A program made the translations under genes and the position numbers. Below, piece by piece: positions 1 to 9,000 of a DNA stretch of 16,206 nt. The notes below the pieces were generated by a model. The model saw nothing but the letters and a program-made list of their open reading frames with translations. It searched no databases and was not told where the DNA came from. The stretch covers positions 1 through 16,206 of the forward strand of contig JAEDIW010000051.1 in NCBI GenBank assembly GCA_016296655.1. Reading direction: 5' to 3'. The stretch comes from Treponema sp. (lineage in GTDB: Bacteria > Spirochaetota > Spirochaetia > Treponematales > Treponemataceae). Every line of letters starts with the position of its first letter. Position 1 is the stretch's first letter.

Positions 1-11
1 TATTTAGACAT
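1..11 (-). CDS. Start of IS transposase OrfA, truncated by the window edge
   Basis: On the minus strand an AGGAGG site lies about ten bases before an ATG at bases 11-9. It reads Met-Ser-Lys and then TA- at the edge, compatible with Tyr. OrfA proteins of the IS150 subgroup commonly begin with Met-Ser/Ala-Lys-Tyr, so the few codons fit the terminal repeat just upstream. The identification rests on context; too little coding sequence is present to confirm it. Confidence 0.45.
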
Positions 12-69
12 AAAAAAATGCACCTCCTAAAATTGAACTTTATTTGTCCAACTTTAGGGGTGCACTTCA
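1..69 (-). mobile_element. Partial IS3-family (IS150-like) insertion sequence, outer end
   Basis: Read on the minus strand from base 69, the sequence begins TGAAGTGCACCCCTAAAGTT and continues GGACAAATAAAG. This is the typical form of an IS150-subgroup terminal inverted repeat: it starts with TG and has a CCCC-AAAGTTGGACA core. It is followed by AGGAGG and an ATG (bases 11-9) that would start the transposase. The element therefore enters the window from the left, with its transposase pointing out. Because IS3 ends are TG...CA, the boundary is placed at base 69, and a 3-4 bp target duplication would begin at base 70 (AAGT). Only this end is visible, so the element's integrity and the duplication cannot be judged. 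Confidence 0.7.
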
Positions 70-83
70 AAGTATAGTCCATA

Positions 84-135
84 CTGTCATTCTACGCTAT
101 ATACAGCGCAGATGCTAAAAAAAACAGCATGACAG
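84..135. other. Nested inverted repeats (possible three-way junction) after rnfB
   Basis: An outer stem CTGTCA (84-89) / TGACAG (130-135) encloses two smaller stems: CGCT (95-98) / AGCG (105-108), and ATGCT (112-116) / AGCAT (126-130). The last stem has an A-rich loop, which is U-rich on the minus strand. It lies between the rnfB stop and the IS end and could be the 3' end of the rnf transcript. It lacks a run of T after the stem on the minus strand, so it is not a classical intrinsic terminator. Confidence 0.35.
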
Positions 136-202
136 AACTAATTCGACAGCCCTTCCATTCTTCAAGCTTTTTCAAAAATCTGCTTTTTTATGCATCTGAT
201 TT

Positions 203-493
203 TTATGCATCGGCTTCAGATTTTGAAAGAATTTCTTCGATAGCCTGTTTTACCTTTGCGCCTCCAGCTACACAACCTTTAGCAGGCATGCCGTCTTTTA
301 TGCAGGCAGCAGCAAAGCCGTCACAGCCTGGAAAACCACAGCCACCACAGTTGATACCTGGCAGAACTTCACGAATCTTTACAACGCGTTCGTCAACTTT
401 TACTGCAAAAATCTTCTGGAAAATTCCAAGCAGGATTCCCAGGATAAAAGCTACGACAAAAGAAACTATTACAGTTGAAATGATAATCTGCAT
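203..493 (-). CDS. rnfB: Short RnfB, ion-translocating electron transport subunit B
   Basis: This is the last gene of the rnf operon, 12 bases after rnfA, with an AGGAGG-type site before its ATG. RnfB normally passes electrons between ferredoxin and the rest of the membrane complex. The 96-residue product has one N-terminal membrane helix (about residues 3-29) and a PF04060-type 4Fe-4S motif with Cys49, Cys52, Cys57 and Cys74 in the sequence LPGINCGGCGFPGC. It ends about 20 residues later. Usual RnfB proteins continue with two or more CxxCxxCxxxCP ferredoxin clusters; none follow here, in any minus-strand frame up to the IS end. The gene is therefore either a naturally short form or an eroded one. 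Identity is clear from the motif and operon position; completeness is not. Confidence 0.88.
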   Translation of the reverse strand: MQIIISTVIVSFVVAFILGILLGIFQKIFAVKVDERVVKIREVLPGINCGGCGFPGCDGFAAACIKDGMPAKGCVAGGAKVKQAIEEILSKSEADA

Positions 494-505
494 TTTGAAA
501 GCCTC

Positions 506-1084
506 CTATTTTATCAGTCCTGAAAATCCCAGGAATGAAAGCGAAAGAAAACCTGCTGCTATGAACAGAATTGGTTTTCCCTTAAGGAATGCTGGAATCG
601 GAGCAATTTCAAGTCTTTCGCGAACACCTGACATGATTACCATTGAAAGCAAAAATCCACCTGCAGAACCAAATGCGTATACCAGAGATTCCACATAATT
701 GTAATTTTTGCTTATGCAGTTAAGCGTTACTGCCAGAACTGCACAGTTTGTTGTAATCAGGGCAAGGTAAACACCCATTGCACTGTAAAGAGCCGGAGCC
801 GATTTTTTCAAATAGAATTCAACAAGCTGTACCAGTGCTGCAATTACAAGAATGAACATCAGGGTCTGCAGGAACTGAAGCTGTAGAGGAACCAAAATGC
901 AGTAATACAGCGGATATGTTACTGCTGTTGCAAGGATAATTACAAAAGTTGTTGCAATGCCCATGCCTGTTGCTTTGCCAGTGTCGCTGGTCATTCCTAT
1001 AAATGGACAAAGTGCCAGATACTGCACAAGAATTACATTGTCTACCAGCATTGATTTTAAGAAAATCTTCAATAATTCACTCAT
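506..1084 (-). CDS. rnfA: RnfA, membrane subunit of the Rnf complex
   Basis: This 192-residue integral inner-membrane protein has about six hydrophobic helices and belongs to the RnfA/RnfE/NqrD/NqrE family. It holds the two family half-motifs, QYLALCPFIG around Cys26 and ALITTNCAVL around Cys114. In studied Rnf/Nqr complexes the equivalent cysteines of the A and E subunits together bind a membrane-embedded iron-sulfur cluster. The start codon overlaps the rnfE stop as ATGA, so translation is probably coupled. Length and motifs are normal for the family. Confidence 0.95.
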   Translation of the reverse strand: MSELLKIFLKSMLVDNVILVQYLALCPFIGMTSDTGKATGMGIATTFVIILATAVTYPLYYCILVPLQLQFLQTLMFILVIAALVQLVEFYLKKSAPALYSAMGVYLALITTNCAVLAVTLNCISKNYNYVESLVYAFGSAGGFLLSMVIMSGVRERLEIAPIPAFLKGKPILFIAAGFLSLSFLGFSGLIK

Positions 1085-1719
1085 TTTGCACCATCCTGTG
1101 CGGCTTTTGCTGCATTTTTCTTTTTATTTTTTACGGCAGTGCTTATTCCAGCTGTCAGGGCAATCATCAGTCCGAAAACAATAAATCCGCCTGGAGCCTT
1201 GCTGAACAGACCGACTGTGTATTCTTCTGGAATGATTCTTGTATTTAACAAAGTTCCGTTGCCCAGTAATTCGCGGATAAGGGAAATTGCCGTCAAAACC
1301 CAAGTGTAACCTATGCCCATTCCCAGTGCATCAAGAATTGAAGCTGGAACTGTATTTTTTGAAGCAAAAGATTCAACACGTCCCATAATAATGCAGTTTA
1401 CTACAATCAATGGCAGAAATACGCCCAAAGCCTCTGAAAGTGCAGGAATATAGGCTGCAAGCACAAGCTGAACAATTGTTGTAAATGCGGCAATGATGAT
1501 GATGAAAATCGGCAGACGGATTGCATCAGGAATCAATTTATGGAAAAGGCTGATAATGATTTCGCTCATGAGAAGAACAAAAAGCATTGAAAATCCCATT
1601 CCTATTCCGTTGAAAACACTTGTAGTTACTGCAAGCGAAGAACAAAGTCCGATTGAAAGCACAAGAAGAGGATTCTCTTTTATGATGCCGTTTGTAAAAA
1701 TACCGATATTTTTATTCAT
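1081..1719 (-). CDS. rnfE: RnfE, membrane subunit of the Rnf complex
   Basis: This 212-residue polytopic membrane protein is homologous to RnfA and inserted with the opposite topology in known complexes. Family motifs are GLCSSLAVTTS (Cys26) and PLIVVNCIIMGR followed by ESFASKN (Cys109). With RnfA it should form the channel-like core holding the membrane iron-sulfur centre. The C-terminus is a short lysine/alanine-rich tail. A strong AAGGAGGAGG site precedes the ATG, 14 bases after rnfG, so it can be translated independently. Its stop overlaps the rnfA start by four bases. Confidence 0.95.
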   Translation of the reverse strand: MNKNIGIFTNGIIKENPLLVLSIGLCSSLAVTTSVFNGIGMGFSMLFVLLMSEIIISLFHKLIPDAIRLPIFIIIIAAFTTIVQLVLAAYIPALSEALGVFLPLIVVNCIIMGRVESFASKNTVPASILDALGMGIGYTWVLTAISLIRELLGNGTLLNTRIIPEEYTVGLFSKAPGGFIVFGLMIALTAGISTAVKNKKKNAAKAAQDGAK

Positions 1720-1733
1720 GTAATACCTCCTCC

Positions 1734-2324
1734 TTATTTGATTTTTGTTCCGCCATGCTTTTCAGCAAGATATGAACCGGCAGTTGAAGTTGCTTCTGTA
1801 AGAAGTACAGCTACACCTTTTGATGTAATTGTGGCACCGCTTACTGCTTCAAAAGTGTCCCCAACTTTAAATCCTTCGGCAGCTTTTTTTCCTGTAAACT
1901 GCTCATAGAAAGTTTTTCCACTTGAAGTTTTATAGTTTGGATCTTTTGCTTTCTGTCCGAAGCCTGGAGAATCGCTTAATTCAAGAAACTGAACTCCTGT
2001 TACAGTACCTTTCAAATCCTGTCCTACAAGAATTGTTGCCTTGTCATAAGTTGCTCCTGTAATCTGTGTTACAGCACCTGTTACTTTGTCCCCTTTTTTT
2101 GCAATGTAAAGGGCATCAATTGTTGCTGTTCCGCCTTCATTTGAAAAATCTGTTACAGGAACAAAAGAATCTGCATCAGAAAAAACAACTTTTAATGTAG
2201 CTCCAACTTTGTCAGACTGATGCTGAAGAATTACAGGAGCTGTAATATTGTTTACAATAGCCAGACAGAAGCAGGAGGCAACTGCATAAGCTGCAAGAAC
2301 AAGGCCAAGTTTAATCATGTTCAT
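1734..2324 (-). CDS. rnfG: RnfG, covalently flavinylated subunit of the Rnf complex
   Basis: This 196-residue protein has one N-terminal membrane helix (about residues 5-25) and an FMN-binding domain outside the membrane. The flavinylation motif SGATITS is present, with Thr165 the expected site of phosphoester-linked FMN. The family segment SDSPGFGQK at about 117-125 is also kept. FMN transfer in other bacteria needs an ApbE/Ftp flavin transferase, which is not encoded in this window. The ATG overlaps the rnfD stop (ATGA) and has a GGAGG site; a second Met two codons later is an alternative start. Confidence 0.95.
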   Translation of the reverse strand: MNMIKLGLVLAAYAVASCFCLAIVNNITAPVILQHQSDKVGATLKVVFSDADSFVPVTDFSNEGGTATIDALYIAKKGDKVTGAVTQITGATYDKATILVGQDLKGTVTGVQFLELSDSPGFGQKAKDPNYKTSSGKTFYEQFTGKKAAEGFKVGDTFEAVSGATITSKGVAVLLTEATSTAGSYLAEKHGGTKIK

Positions 2325-3283
2325 TTTTTAGCCTCCGTTTTTTTTGCATTTTTGTGACCGTAGATAAATCCTGGAATATTATCCAGAAAAGCTTTCAGTG
2401 AATTCATTATAAGAATGGAGAAGATGAATCCTTCTGGATAAGTTCCGAATCTTCTGATTATGAACGTTATAAGACCGCAGCCAATTCCAAATGCAATGCG
2501 TCCCTGTTTTGTAACAGGTGTTGTTGCATAGTCTGTAAGAAGAAATACAGAACAGAATGCAAGGCTTCCTGTAAGGAGAGCAAGCAATGCATCACCGCCA
2601 GAAATAAATGTTGCAGCTGCAACGGTTACAATCATTGAAACAGTTGCACGCCAGTCAATTACTTTTGTTGCAAGCAGAAAGACAAATGCAAGGATAATCA
2701 GCAGGATGTTTGTTTCTCCAATACAACCGGCTCTGTTTCCAAGAAAGTATTTCATATATGTAAGTCCATCTGCAGAAACTGCACCCTCTTTTACCTGAGA
2801 AAGGATTGTAGCTGAAGTAACTGCATCAGTTCCTGGTACAATCCATGAAGATGACATTGAAGACGGAAAGCTTACAAACAGAAATGCACGTCCTGCAAGT
2901 GCAGGATTGTAAATGTTTGACCCAAGCCCTCCAAAAAATCCTTTAGCAACAACAATGCCAAAGAAAATTCCCAGAACAGTCTGCCAGAGTGGACATGCAG
3001 GCGGTAATGTCAAGGCAAATATGAGCCCTGAAACTGCTGCCGAGCAATCCTTTACTGTAATTTGCTGTTTTGTCAGATATTGAAACAGCGCTTCAAATCC
3101 TATGGCACACGCTACTGAAACAATGATTTTCAGCAATGCATCAAGTCCAAAAAGCATGACACCGTAAACTGCAATAGGAATCAATGAAACTATAACAAGG
3201 CGCATCAAGTCGCATGGGCGTTCCCCATAAGAAATGTGAGGTGAAGATGTGAACTTCAGCCCTTTTATGCCTAAATCTGCCAT
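2321..3283 (-). CDS. rnfD: RnfD, flavinylated membrane subunit of the Rnf complex
   Basis: This 320-residue NqrB/RnfD-family membrane protein has multiple hydrophobic helices. The N-terminal FTSSPHI element is typical of RnfD. TDAVTSATILS at 152-162 corresponds to the flavinylation site, with Thr159 the likely FMN-bearing residue, although the usual SGAT is TSAT here. GSNIYNPALAGRAFL (121-135) is a conserved family stretch. RnfD transfers electrons within the membrane together with RnfG. Its ATG overlaps the last base of the rnfC TAA stop, with an AGGAGGT site inside the end of rnfC, so translation is coupled. Confidence 0.95.
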   Translation of the reverse strand: MADLGIKGLKFTSSPHISYGERPCDLMRLVIVSLIPIAVYGVMLFGLDALLKIIVSVACAIGFEALFQYLTKQQITVKDCSAAVSGLIFALTLPPACPLWQTVLGIFFGIVVAKGFFGGLGSNIYNPALAGRAFLFVSFPSSMSSSWIVPGTDAVTSATILSQVKEGAVSADGLTYMKYFLGNRAGCIGETNILLIILAFVFLLATKVIDWRATVSMIVTVAAATFISGGDALLALLTGSLAFCSVFLLTDYATTPVTKQGRIAFGIGCGLITFIIRRFGTYPEGFIFSILIMNSLKAFLDNIPGFIYGHKNAKKTEAKK

Positions 3284-4626
3284 TATGCTTTACCTCCTGC
3301 TGTTTTTGAAGCCATCTGCCGTTTTACATTGGCTTTTCCAAGGCGGATTTTCTGAACAAGCGGTACATTTGCAGGGCATATAAATCCACAGCTTCCACAT
3401 TCTACGCAGTCCATTACACCAAGTTTTCCTGCCTTTTCTATGTTGCGGACTTTCAACGCACTTACAATAAGTGTAGGCGCAAGACCGAGCGGACAGACGT
3501 CAATACATTTACCGCAGCCGATGCACGGAATTTCAGGGTCAGTGTTTACTTCTTCTTTTGTCAGGAAAAGCACGCACGCTGTTCCCTTTGCAATTGGGAA
3601 ATCTGCAGAAATCATGGAAGAACCCATGAGCGGACCACCGCTTAAAAGTTTTACAGTCTTTTCTGCATTGATTTTTACAACTTCTGGAACTAAGTCGCTT
3701 ACAATCGTTCCAACTGGAACAATGATGTTCTTAGGAGTTTCGCAGGCACCTCCAGAAATCGTCAAGGCACGCTCAATAAGAGGTTTTCCAAGCCTGAATG
3801 CATCGGAAACTGCACAGGCTGTACCTGTATTGCTTACAATGCATCCAGTTTCAAAAGGCAGACCTCCAGATGGAACTTCTTTATTGAATAAAGATTTTAT
3901 GAGCATCTTTTCGCTGCCCTGAGGATATTTTGATTTTACTATGCGGATTTCAATGTCCTGTGAACAATTTTCCTTAAGGATTTCAGTCTTTAGAATTTCA
4001 AGCAAATCGATTTTATTATCTTCAAGTGCAATAACTCCTTTTGCACCTGTAATCTTCATCATGATTCTGAGACCGTCGATTACTCTGTGAGGAGTTTCTT
4101 TTAAAGTCCTGTAATCAATTGTTATGTAAGGTTCACATTCTGCTGCATTGAGAATTATATACTTGACTTCAGTATTTGCAGGTGGATTCAGCTTTACGTG
4201 CAGAGGAAAAGAAGCTCCTCCCTGACCTGTAATGCCTGCATCGCGAATGCGTTTCAATGCATCTTTTGAACTACAATTGAATGGATCAAGAGGTTCCATG
4301 TATGAAGTTGAATCAAGCCCATCGCCTTCAATTGTTATACAGGAAACTTTTAAGTTTCCTGAAACCAGATGCAAACCAATTTCTTTTACTGTTCCTGAAA
4401 TTGATGCATGAACAGGAGCTGAAATAAATTCTGTAGAATCAGCAATAATCTGACCCTTTACAACCTTATCACCGGCTTTTACAGTCGGCACATTGTTGGC
4501 TCCGCCCATGGTAACAGGAATAGTTACCGTTTTTGAAGAAGGCAAGACTTCACAGATATTGATATCTTTTGAAAGTTCCTTGCATTCCTGCGGTTTTACA
4601 CCGCCCTTGAAAGTATACGTTTTCAT
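3283..4626 (-). CDS. rnfC: RnfC, NADH-binding iron-sulfur subunit of the Rnf complex
   Basis: This 447-residue peripheral subunit is where NAD(H) is thought to react. From the N-terminus it has the FKGGVKPQ opening typical of RnfC, a lipoyl-like segment, and a glycine-rich nucleotide/FMN loop GQGGASFPLHVKL (134-146). Two 4Fe-4S motifs follow: Cys368, 371, 374, 378 and Cys407, 410, 413, 417. The start at 4626 is chosen because family similarity begins at MKTYTFKGG; an in-frame ATG at 4695 would add an AT-rich hydrophobic tail without a ribosome site. No strong Shine-Dalgarno sequence precedes 4626 either. It is the first gene of the operon. Confidence 0.95.
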   Translation of the reverse strand: MKTYTFKGGVKPQECKELSKDINICEVLPSSKTVTIPVTMGGANNVPTVKAGDKVVKGQIIADSTEFISAPVHASISGTVKEIGLHLVSGNLKVSCITIEGDGLDSTSYMEPLDPFNCSSKDALKRIRDAGITGQGGASFPLHVKLNPPANTEVKYIILNAAECEPYITIDYRTLKETPHRVIDGLRIMMKITGAKGVIALEDNKIDLLEILKTEILKENCSQDIEIRIVKSKYPQGSEKMLIKSLFNKEVPSGGLPFETGCIVSNTGTACAVSDAFRLGKPLIERALTISGGACETPKNIIVPVGTIVSDLVPEVVKINAEKTVKLLSGGPLMGSSMISADFPIAKGTACVLFLTKEEVNTDPEIPCIGCGKCIDVCPLGLAPTLIVSALKVRNIEKAGKLGVMDCVECGSCGFICPANVPLVQKIRLGKANVKRQMASKTAGGKA

Positions 4627-4759
4627 AACTTTAATCTTAACAAAACATAGTGAATTCGTAAACGGAAAATAAATAAAAAAAAACAGAATATTCATAATAT
4701 ATGACTTGATATTCCGCTTTTTTCCGAAAGTACCAGAACGCTCCGTAATTTGTTACTTA

Positions 4760-4788
4760 TTGGATAAATAAGAGTTTTATTATATATT
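4760..4788 (+). promoter_or_regulatory. Candidate sigma70-type promoter for the barrel-protein gene
   Basis: TTGGAT (4760-4765) and TATATT (4783-4788) are separated by 17 bases. They lie about 70 bases before the start codon at 4856, in the divergent gap with rnfC. The -10 box is good and the -35 box weak. The same AT-rich stretch contains a perfect TATAAT on the minus strand (4784-4779), possibly for rnfC, but no matching -35 was found for it. Confidence 0.4.
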
Positions 4789-4800
4789 TAATATATCTTT

Positions 4801-4829
4801 AAAAATTTCACTTTCAGTGATTTTTTTTT
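4801..4829 (+). terminator. Terminator-like hairpin in the leader of the barrel-protein gene
   Basis: TCACT (4808-4812), a three-base loop and AGTGA (4816-4820) are followed by nine T. Flanking A5 and T5 could extend the stem. It sits between the predicted promoter and the start codon, so it would act as an attenuator rather than an end-of-operon terminator. The stem is short and AT-rich, so the effect may be small. Confidence 0.35.
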
Positions 4830-4855
4830 CGAGACTTTTTATGGGAGAATTGAAT

Positions 4856-5917
4856 ATGAAAAAAAACGTAAAATTCGCATTAGTACTTGCTTCTGCATCT
4901 TTTTGTGCTTTAAATCTTTTTGCATATAATCCGCCTGCAGGAGGCGAAAATTTATTTGGAATTACAGGACCTTCTCTTTTTACTACAGCTTCATCTGCTG
5001 CTGGGGGAGCTTTTTTTGAAGCAGGTCCATCATCCGTTGCTTTTAATCCTGCATTACCTGCATTTGAGCAGCAGAATATTCTTGAGGCAGGATTTACAGG
5101 CCTGCATTGTTCTGATGATCCTGACGACAAGTCGTTTGGTGCTGCTTTTTCCGCAGGTCTTTCCGTTCCTACAAAATGGGGTGTAGGAACTGGCCAGCTT
5201 TTTGGCGGAAATCTTCCATTTTACGAATCTCAGCTTGGAAAATTTGCCGGCCTAAAGTATGTGGCTTCCAGAGATGTTTCTGAAAAGCTGGCTGCAGGCA
5301 TTGGATTTTCTGCCGGATATTTGTGGGGTTATGACAAAGATTTTCTTGCTGCTGCTGATCTTGGCTTTATGTACTGGTTTGGTACGGCAGGTGTTTTCAA
5401 GGATTTGCGCTTTGGTGCATCCCTGCTCAATCTTGGAAAAACCTTTACTGATGCCGAGGTTTTGGGTATAAAGGGAAAAAAAGCTGATTCTTATCCTGGA
5501 ATAGGAACTTTGCGGACAGGAATTGCCGGAACTTTCTATGAAAGTGAAAATCTTTCAGCTGCCTTTTCTGCTGATATAGCCGTTCCTGCCGTTCAGAATT
5601 TTATCTTTGATACAGGCATCCAGGTAAAAGTTATGGACTTTATGACATTAAGTTCTTCATGGGAATATAATGCACAGGAATATAAAGAAGACTGTGAAAA
5701 CCTTATGCCTTCATTCGGCATTTCATTCAAATTCCTGCTTAATTCAAAGGACAGTTCATTTATGAAAGAAAATGGCTGGCAGCAGAGTGAATTGACTGTT
5801 TCTTCTGCATATAAAAAGATGTACGACCATATTAATGCTGTTTCTGGTGGTGTAAAACTTGAACTTGGATTGAAAGATACTGAAGCTCCAGAAATTCAAC
5901 TTTTTGGAAATGAGTGA
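4856..5917 (+). CDS. Outer-membrane beta-barrel protein, PorV/UPF0164-like
   Basis: The 353-residue product starts with a clear signal peptide (MKKNVKFALVLASASFCALN, cleavage near LFA-YN). The mature N-terminus has a GPSSVAFNPALPAF element, as seen in PorV/PorQ and treponemal UPF0164 (FadL-like) barrel proteins. The body alternates short aromatic- and glycine-rich strands (for example LAAGIGFSAGYLWGY and LRFGASLLNLGKTF), fitting a roughly 12- to 14-strand outer-membrane barrel. Start 4856 is chosen for the GGGAGA site at 4843-4848 and the signal peptide. The protein ends with DTEAPEIQLFGNE after the last strand, resembling the linkers between Ig units in the next gene. The two genes are 116 bases apart and probably co-transcribed. 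The function as porin or transporter is inferred, not shown. Confidence 0.65.
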   Translation: MKKNVKFALVLASASFCALNLFAYNPPAGGENLFGITGPSLFTTASSAAGGAFFEAGPSSVAFNPALPAFEQQNILEAGFTGLHCSDDPDDKSFGAAFSAGLSVPTKWGVGTGQLFGGNLPFYESQLGKFAGLKYVASRDVSEKLAAGIGFSAGYLWGYDKDFLAAADLGFMYWFGTAGVFKDLRFGASLLNLGKTFTDAEVLGIKGKKADSYPGIGTLRTGIAGTFYESENLSAAFSADIAVPAVQNFIFDTGIQVKVMDFMTLSSSWEYNAQEYKEDCENLMPSFGISFKFLLNSKDSSFMKENGWQQSELTVSSAYKKMYDHINAVSGGVKLELGLKDTEAPEIQLFGNE

Positions 5918-6033
5918 ATTTTGTAAAATGCAGGAAAGGTGTTGATTTGCATTTGAAACTGCTGGCATTGTTTTTTTTAGATAAATTTTCTGTCAGCAGA
6001 ACATATTATTTCATTGATTTTATGGGAGAAAAA

Positions 6034-9000
6034 ATGAAAAAAAAATTAAAGCGAATTATTTTGGGAATGTGTCTGTTTTCAGCAGTTTCTGTTTATGCGG
6101 AAAATGTCATTTATATTTCTCCAAATAATGATGGTGTTCAGGATGCTCTTGTGGTTCCACTGAAAATTTCTGACAAACGTTATATCACGTCATGGAGTCT
6201 GGTAATTACAGATAAAGACGGTAAAACTGTACGTACAATAGGAAATAAATATGTCGTTCCTTATAAAATGGATGTCAAAGGATTTTTTAAACGCCTTATG
6301 ACACCAAAGCAGGGTGTTGCAATTCCTGAATCTGTTTCATGGAATGGTGCTCTTGATAATGGTGAAACAGCTCCTGATGGAGAATATTTCTACTATTTTA
6401 CAGCAACTGATGACAATGGAAACGTTGCCTATGCTCCAGATATCAGAAAAACAACGCCGTTCAAGGTTGTTGTTGACAATACCCCGCCTTCAGTTACAGT
6501 AAAGGAAATGTCGCAGAATGACAGAATTTTTGGTGAAGGAGCTAAGTCTGTTCTTCCTGTAAAGCAGTCTGGTTCTGTTGAAGATGAATGGAAAGGAGTT
6601 TTCCGTTCTGCAAGTGGTGAAGTTATAAAAACTTTGACATGGACATCTTCTGCACCTGCTGATTTTAACTGGGATGGAAAAGCTGATTCAGGTTCTTTTG
6701 TTCCTGACGGAATTTATTCTTATTCCATTTCTGCTTCTGATAGAGCCGGCAATGTTTCATCTCCTGCTTCAATTACAAACATCATTTATTCTGCTGAAAA
6801 ACCTGCTACGAACATTACCATTACAAGCGGCCGGTATTTTTCACCAGAAACTGAAAGTCCTTTAAAAGGGATAGATTTTGCTGTAACTGTTCCTGTACCT
6901 TCAAAATCTTCTGGAAATAAGATTATTGCATGGAATATTGCGATTGTTGATTCAACTGGAAAAAAAGTTGTTCAGTTTGCACCACAAAATGCTCTTGAAA
7001 CTGAAAATCCTCCTTCAGAAATTCATTTTGATGGAAAAGATGAAAACGGAAACAGACTCCCTGATGGTTTTTATCAGGCAAGTCTTACTGCAAAATATTT
7101 AAATGGTTATGAGAGTCAGCCTATAAAATCTCCTGTATTTGTTCTTGATACGTCAAAGCCAGTTGCTGTCATAAAGGCAAGCGAAAAAATTTTTTCACCT
7201 GACGGCGACGGCGTAAAGGACACTGTTACAATCAGCGAAATTGTTACTGCAAAAACTGGTGCTCCTGTAAAAAACTGGAAGGGTCGCATTGTTGATGCAA
7301 AAGATTCTGCAAAAGTTATAAAAGAATATGAGCTTGGGGAATTTCCTCCAGAATCTTTTGACTGGAATGGAATTGGCAGTAACGGACTTCTTGCCGAAGA
7401 CGGTGAATATAAATTTGTTTTGTCTGGCGTTGACCTTGCCGGAAATTCAGCGGTTTATGAAACATCTTCTTTTGTACTTGATACAAGCAAGACAGAAGTT
7501 GTCATTTCTGCAGCAGACAGTGCATTTTCGCCGAATAATGACGGTATAAAGGAAACTTTAACTTTCCCGGTTATTTCAAAAATAAAAAGTGCAGTTGCTT
7601 CTTATGAATTTTATGTAAGAAACTCAGCCGGAGATGTTGTAAAGACAGTTTCCGGCTCTCAGAAGCTGCCTGGAAAATTTGTCTGGGACGGAAAAGGTGA
7701 TGATGGCATTGTATGCAAGGACGGAATTTACAGTGCAGAACTTTCTGTAAAATCGGAAAGCGGATCTGCTGCAAAATCTGTAACACAGCAGTTTGTTCTT
7801 GATACAGCGTATCCAAAACTTGTGGCATCAGTACCATATACTGTTTTTTCAGCTGACGGAGATTCCAAAAAAGACCATCTGCCTGTAAAAATCAGCGAAT
7901 GTACAGAAGAAAGTTTATGGAATGCAAGTGTAATCAATTCAAAAGGTGAAGCTGTAAGGCATTTTGCATGGAATGGAAAAATTGAAACTGAAGGTGTTTC
8001 TGGTTTTGATTGGGATGGAACTGATGAATCTGGAAATATTGCACCTGATGGAACTTATTCAATCGTAATAAAATCCGAAGATGTTGCAGGAAATGTGTTT
8101 AAGTCTGAAATTTCAAATATCGTTATGGATAATAGGAGTGCTTCTGCCTATGTTATGGCTGAGCTGGAAGGAATTTCACCGAATGGCGACGGCATCAAGG
8201 ATTTCCAGAAATTTGTCATCAAGGCAACTCTTACGGAAGGCATTGAAACATGGAAGTTTAGCATAAAGGATGAAAACGGAAATATTGTCCGCTCATGGTC
8301 TGATGCTGACTCAAAGAATCTTCCTGCGGAAATTGTCTGGGACGGCTTGAACGCTTCTAGTTCTACAGCAGAAGGATTTATGACTGCCAGCCTTGAAATT
8401 CTGTATGTAAAGGGTAATGAAGTTAATTATTCTACTTCGCCTTTTGTCTGTACTGTGATTCCACCGCAGCTTACGGTTTCAACAGCTCCAGAATTCTTCA
8501 GTCCTGACAATGACGGTACAAATGATGATTTGTTTATAAAACTTTCCGGAAAGACAAAGAGTTCTTTGACTTCATGGAGTTTTGTAATCAATGATGCCCA
8601 GAGTAATCATGCTTTCTGGACTACAGGCGGAACTTCGGCAATTACAGAAAAAATCATCTGGGACGGCTTGAGCAATGTTCTGAAAGATTCAAACGGATTT
8701 GCTGAACGTGTTCAGTCTGCAATGGATTATCCGTTTACGTTTACAGCAAGCGATGATTTGGGAATGAGCAGTACTGTAAAAGGAATAATCAGCGTTGACG
8801 TTCTTGTAATACGTGATGGCAATGTTTTGAAGATGGCAGTTCCTTCGATTTTCTTCAGAAGTGACAATGCAGACTTTAAGACTTCCGATGAAGTTGCAAA
8901 CGGCATTGACCCGGAAAAAGCTGCAAACAATCATCGTGTTCTCAAGCGTATTGCTGAAATTCTTGCAAAATTTGGCGACTATAAAGTTACGATTGTAGGT

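Noticed and set aside
70..202. Remnant of the missing RnfB ferredoxin domain
   Set aside because: No CxxCxxCxxxCP pattern appears in any minus-strand frame between the rnfB stop and the IS end.
129..698. Plus-strand reading frame of 189 codons opposite rnfB and rnfA
   Set aside because: It is antisense to two clearly identified genes, has no ribosome site and no recognisable protein features.
4627..4695. Upstream start that would lengthen RnfC by 23 residues
   Set aside because: The added part is AT-rich and hydrophobic without a ribosome site, and RnfC similarity starts at MKTYTFKGG.
4627..4860. Promoter for the rnf operon on the minus strand
   Set aside because: A TATAAT (4784-4779) and other AT-rich boxes exist, but none has a convincing -35 partner at proper spacing.
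4780..5130. Minus-strand frame of 116 codons over the barrel-protein start
   Set aside because: It is antisense to a signal-peptide-encoding gene and shows no family features.
5914..6033. Longer start for the Ig/OmpA protein
   Set aside because: It would put 40 residues before a good signal peptide; the GGGAGA site and Met at 6034 explain the start better.
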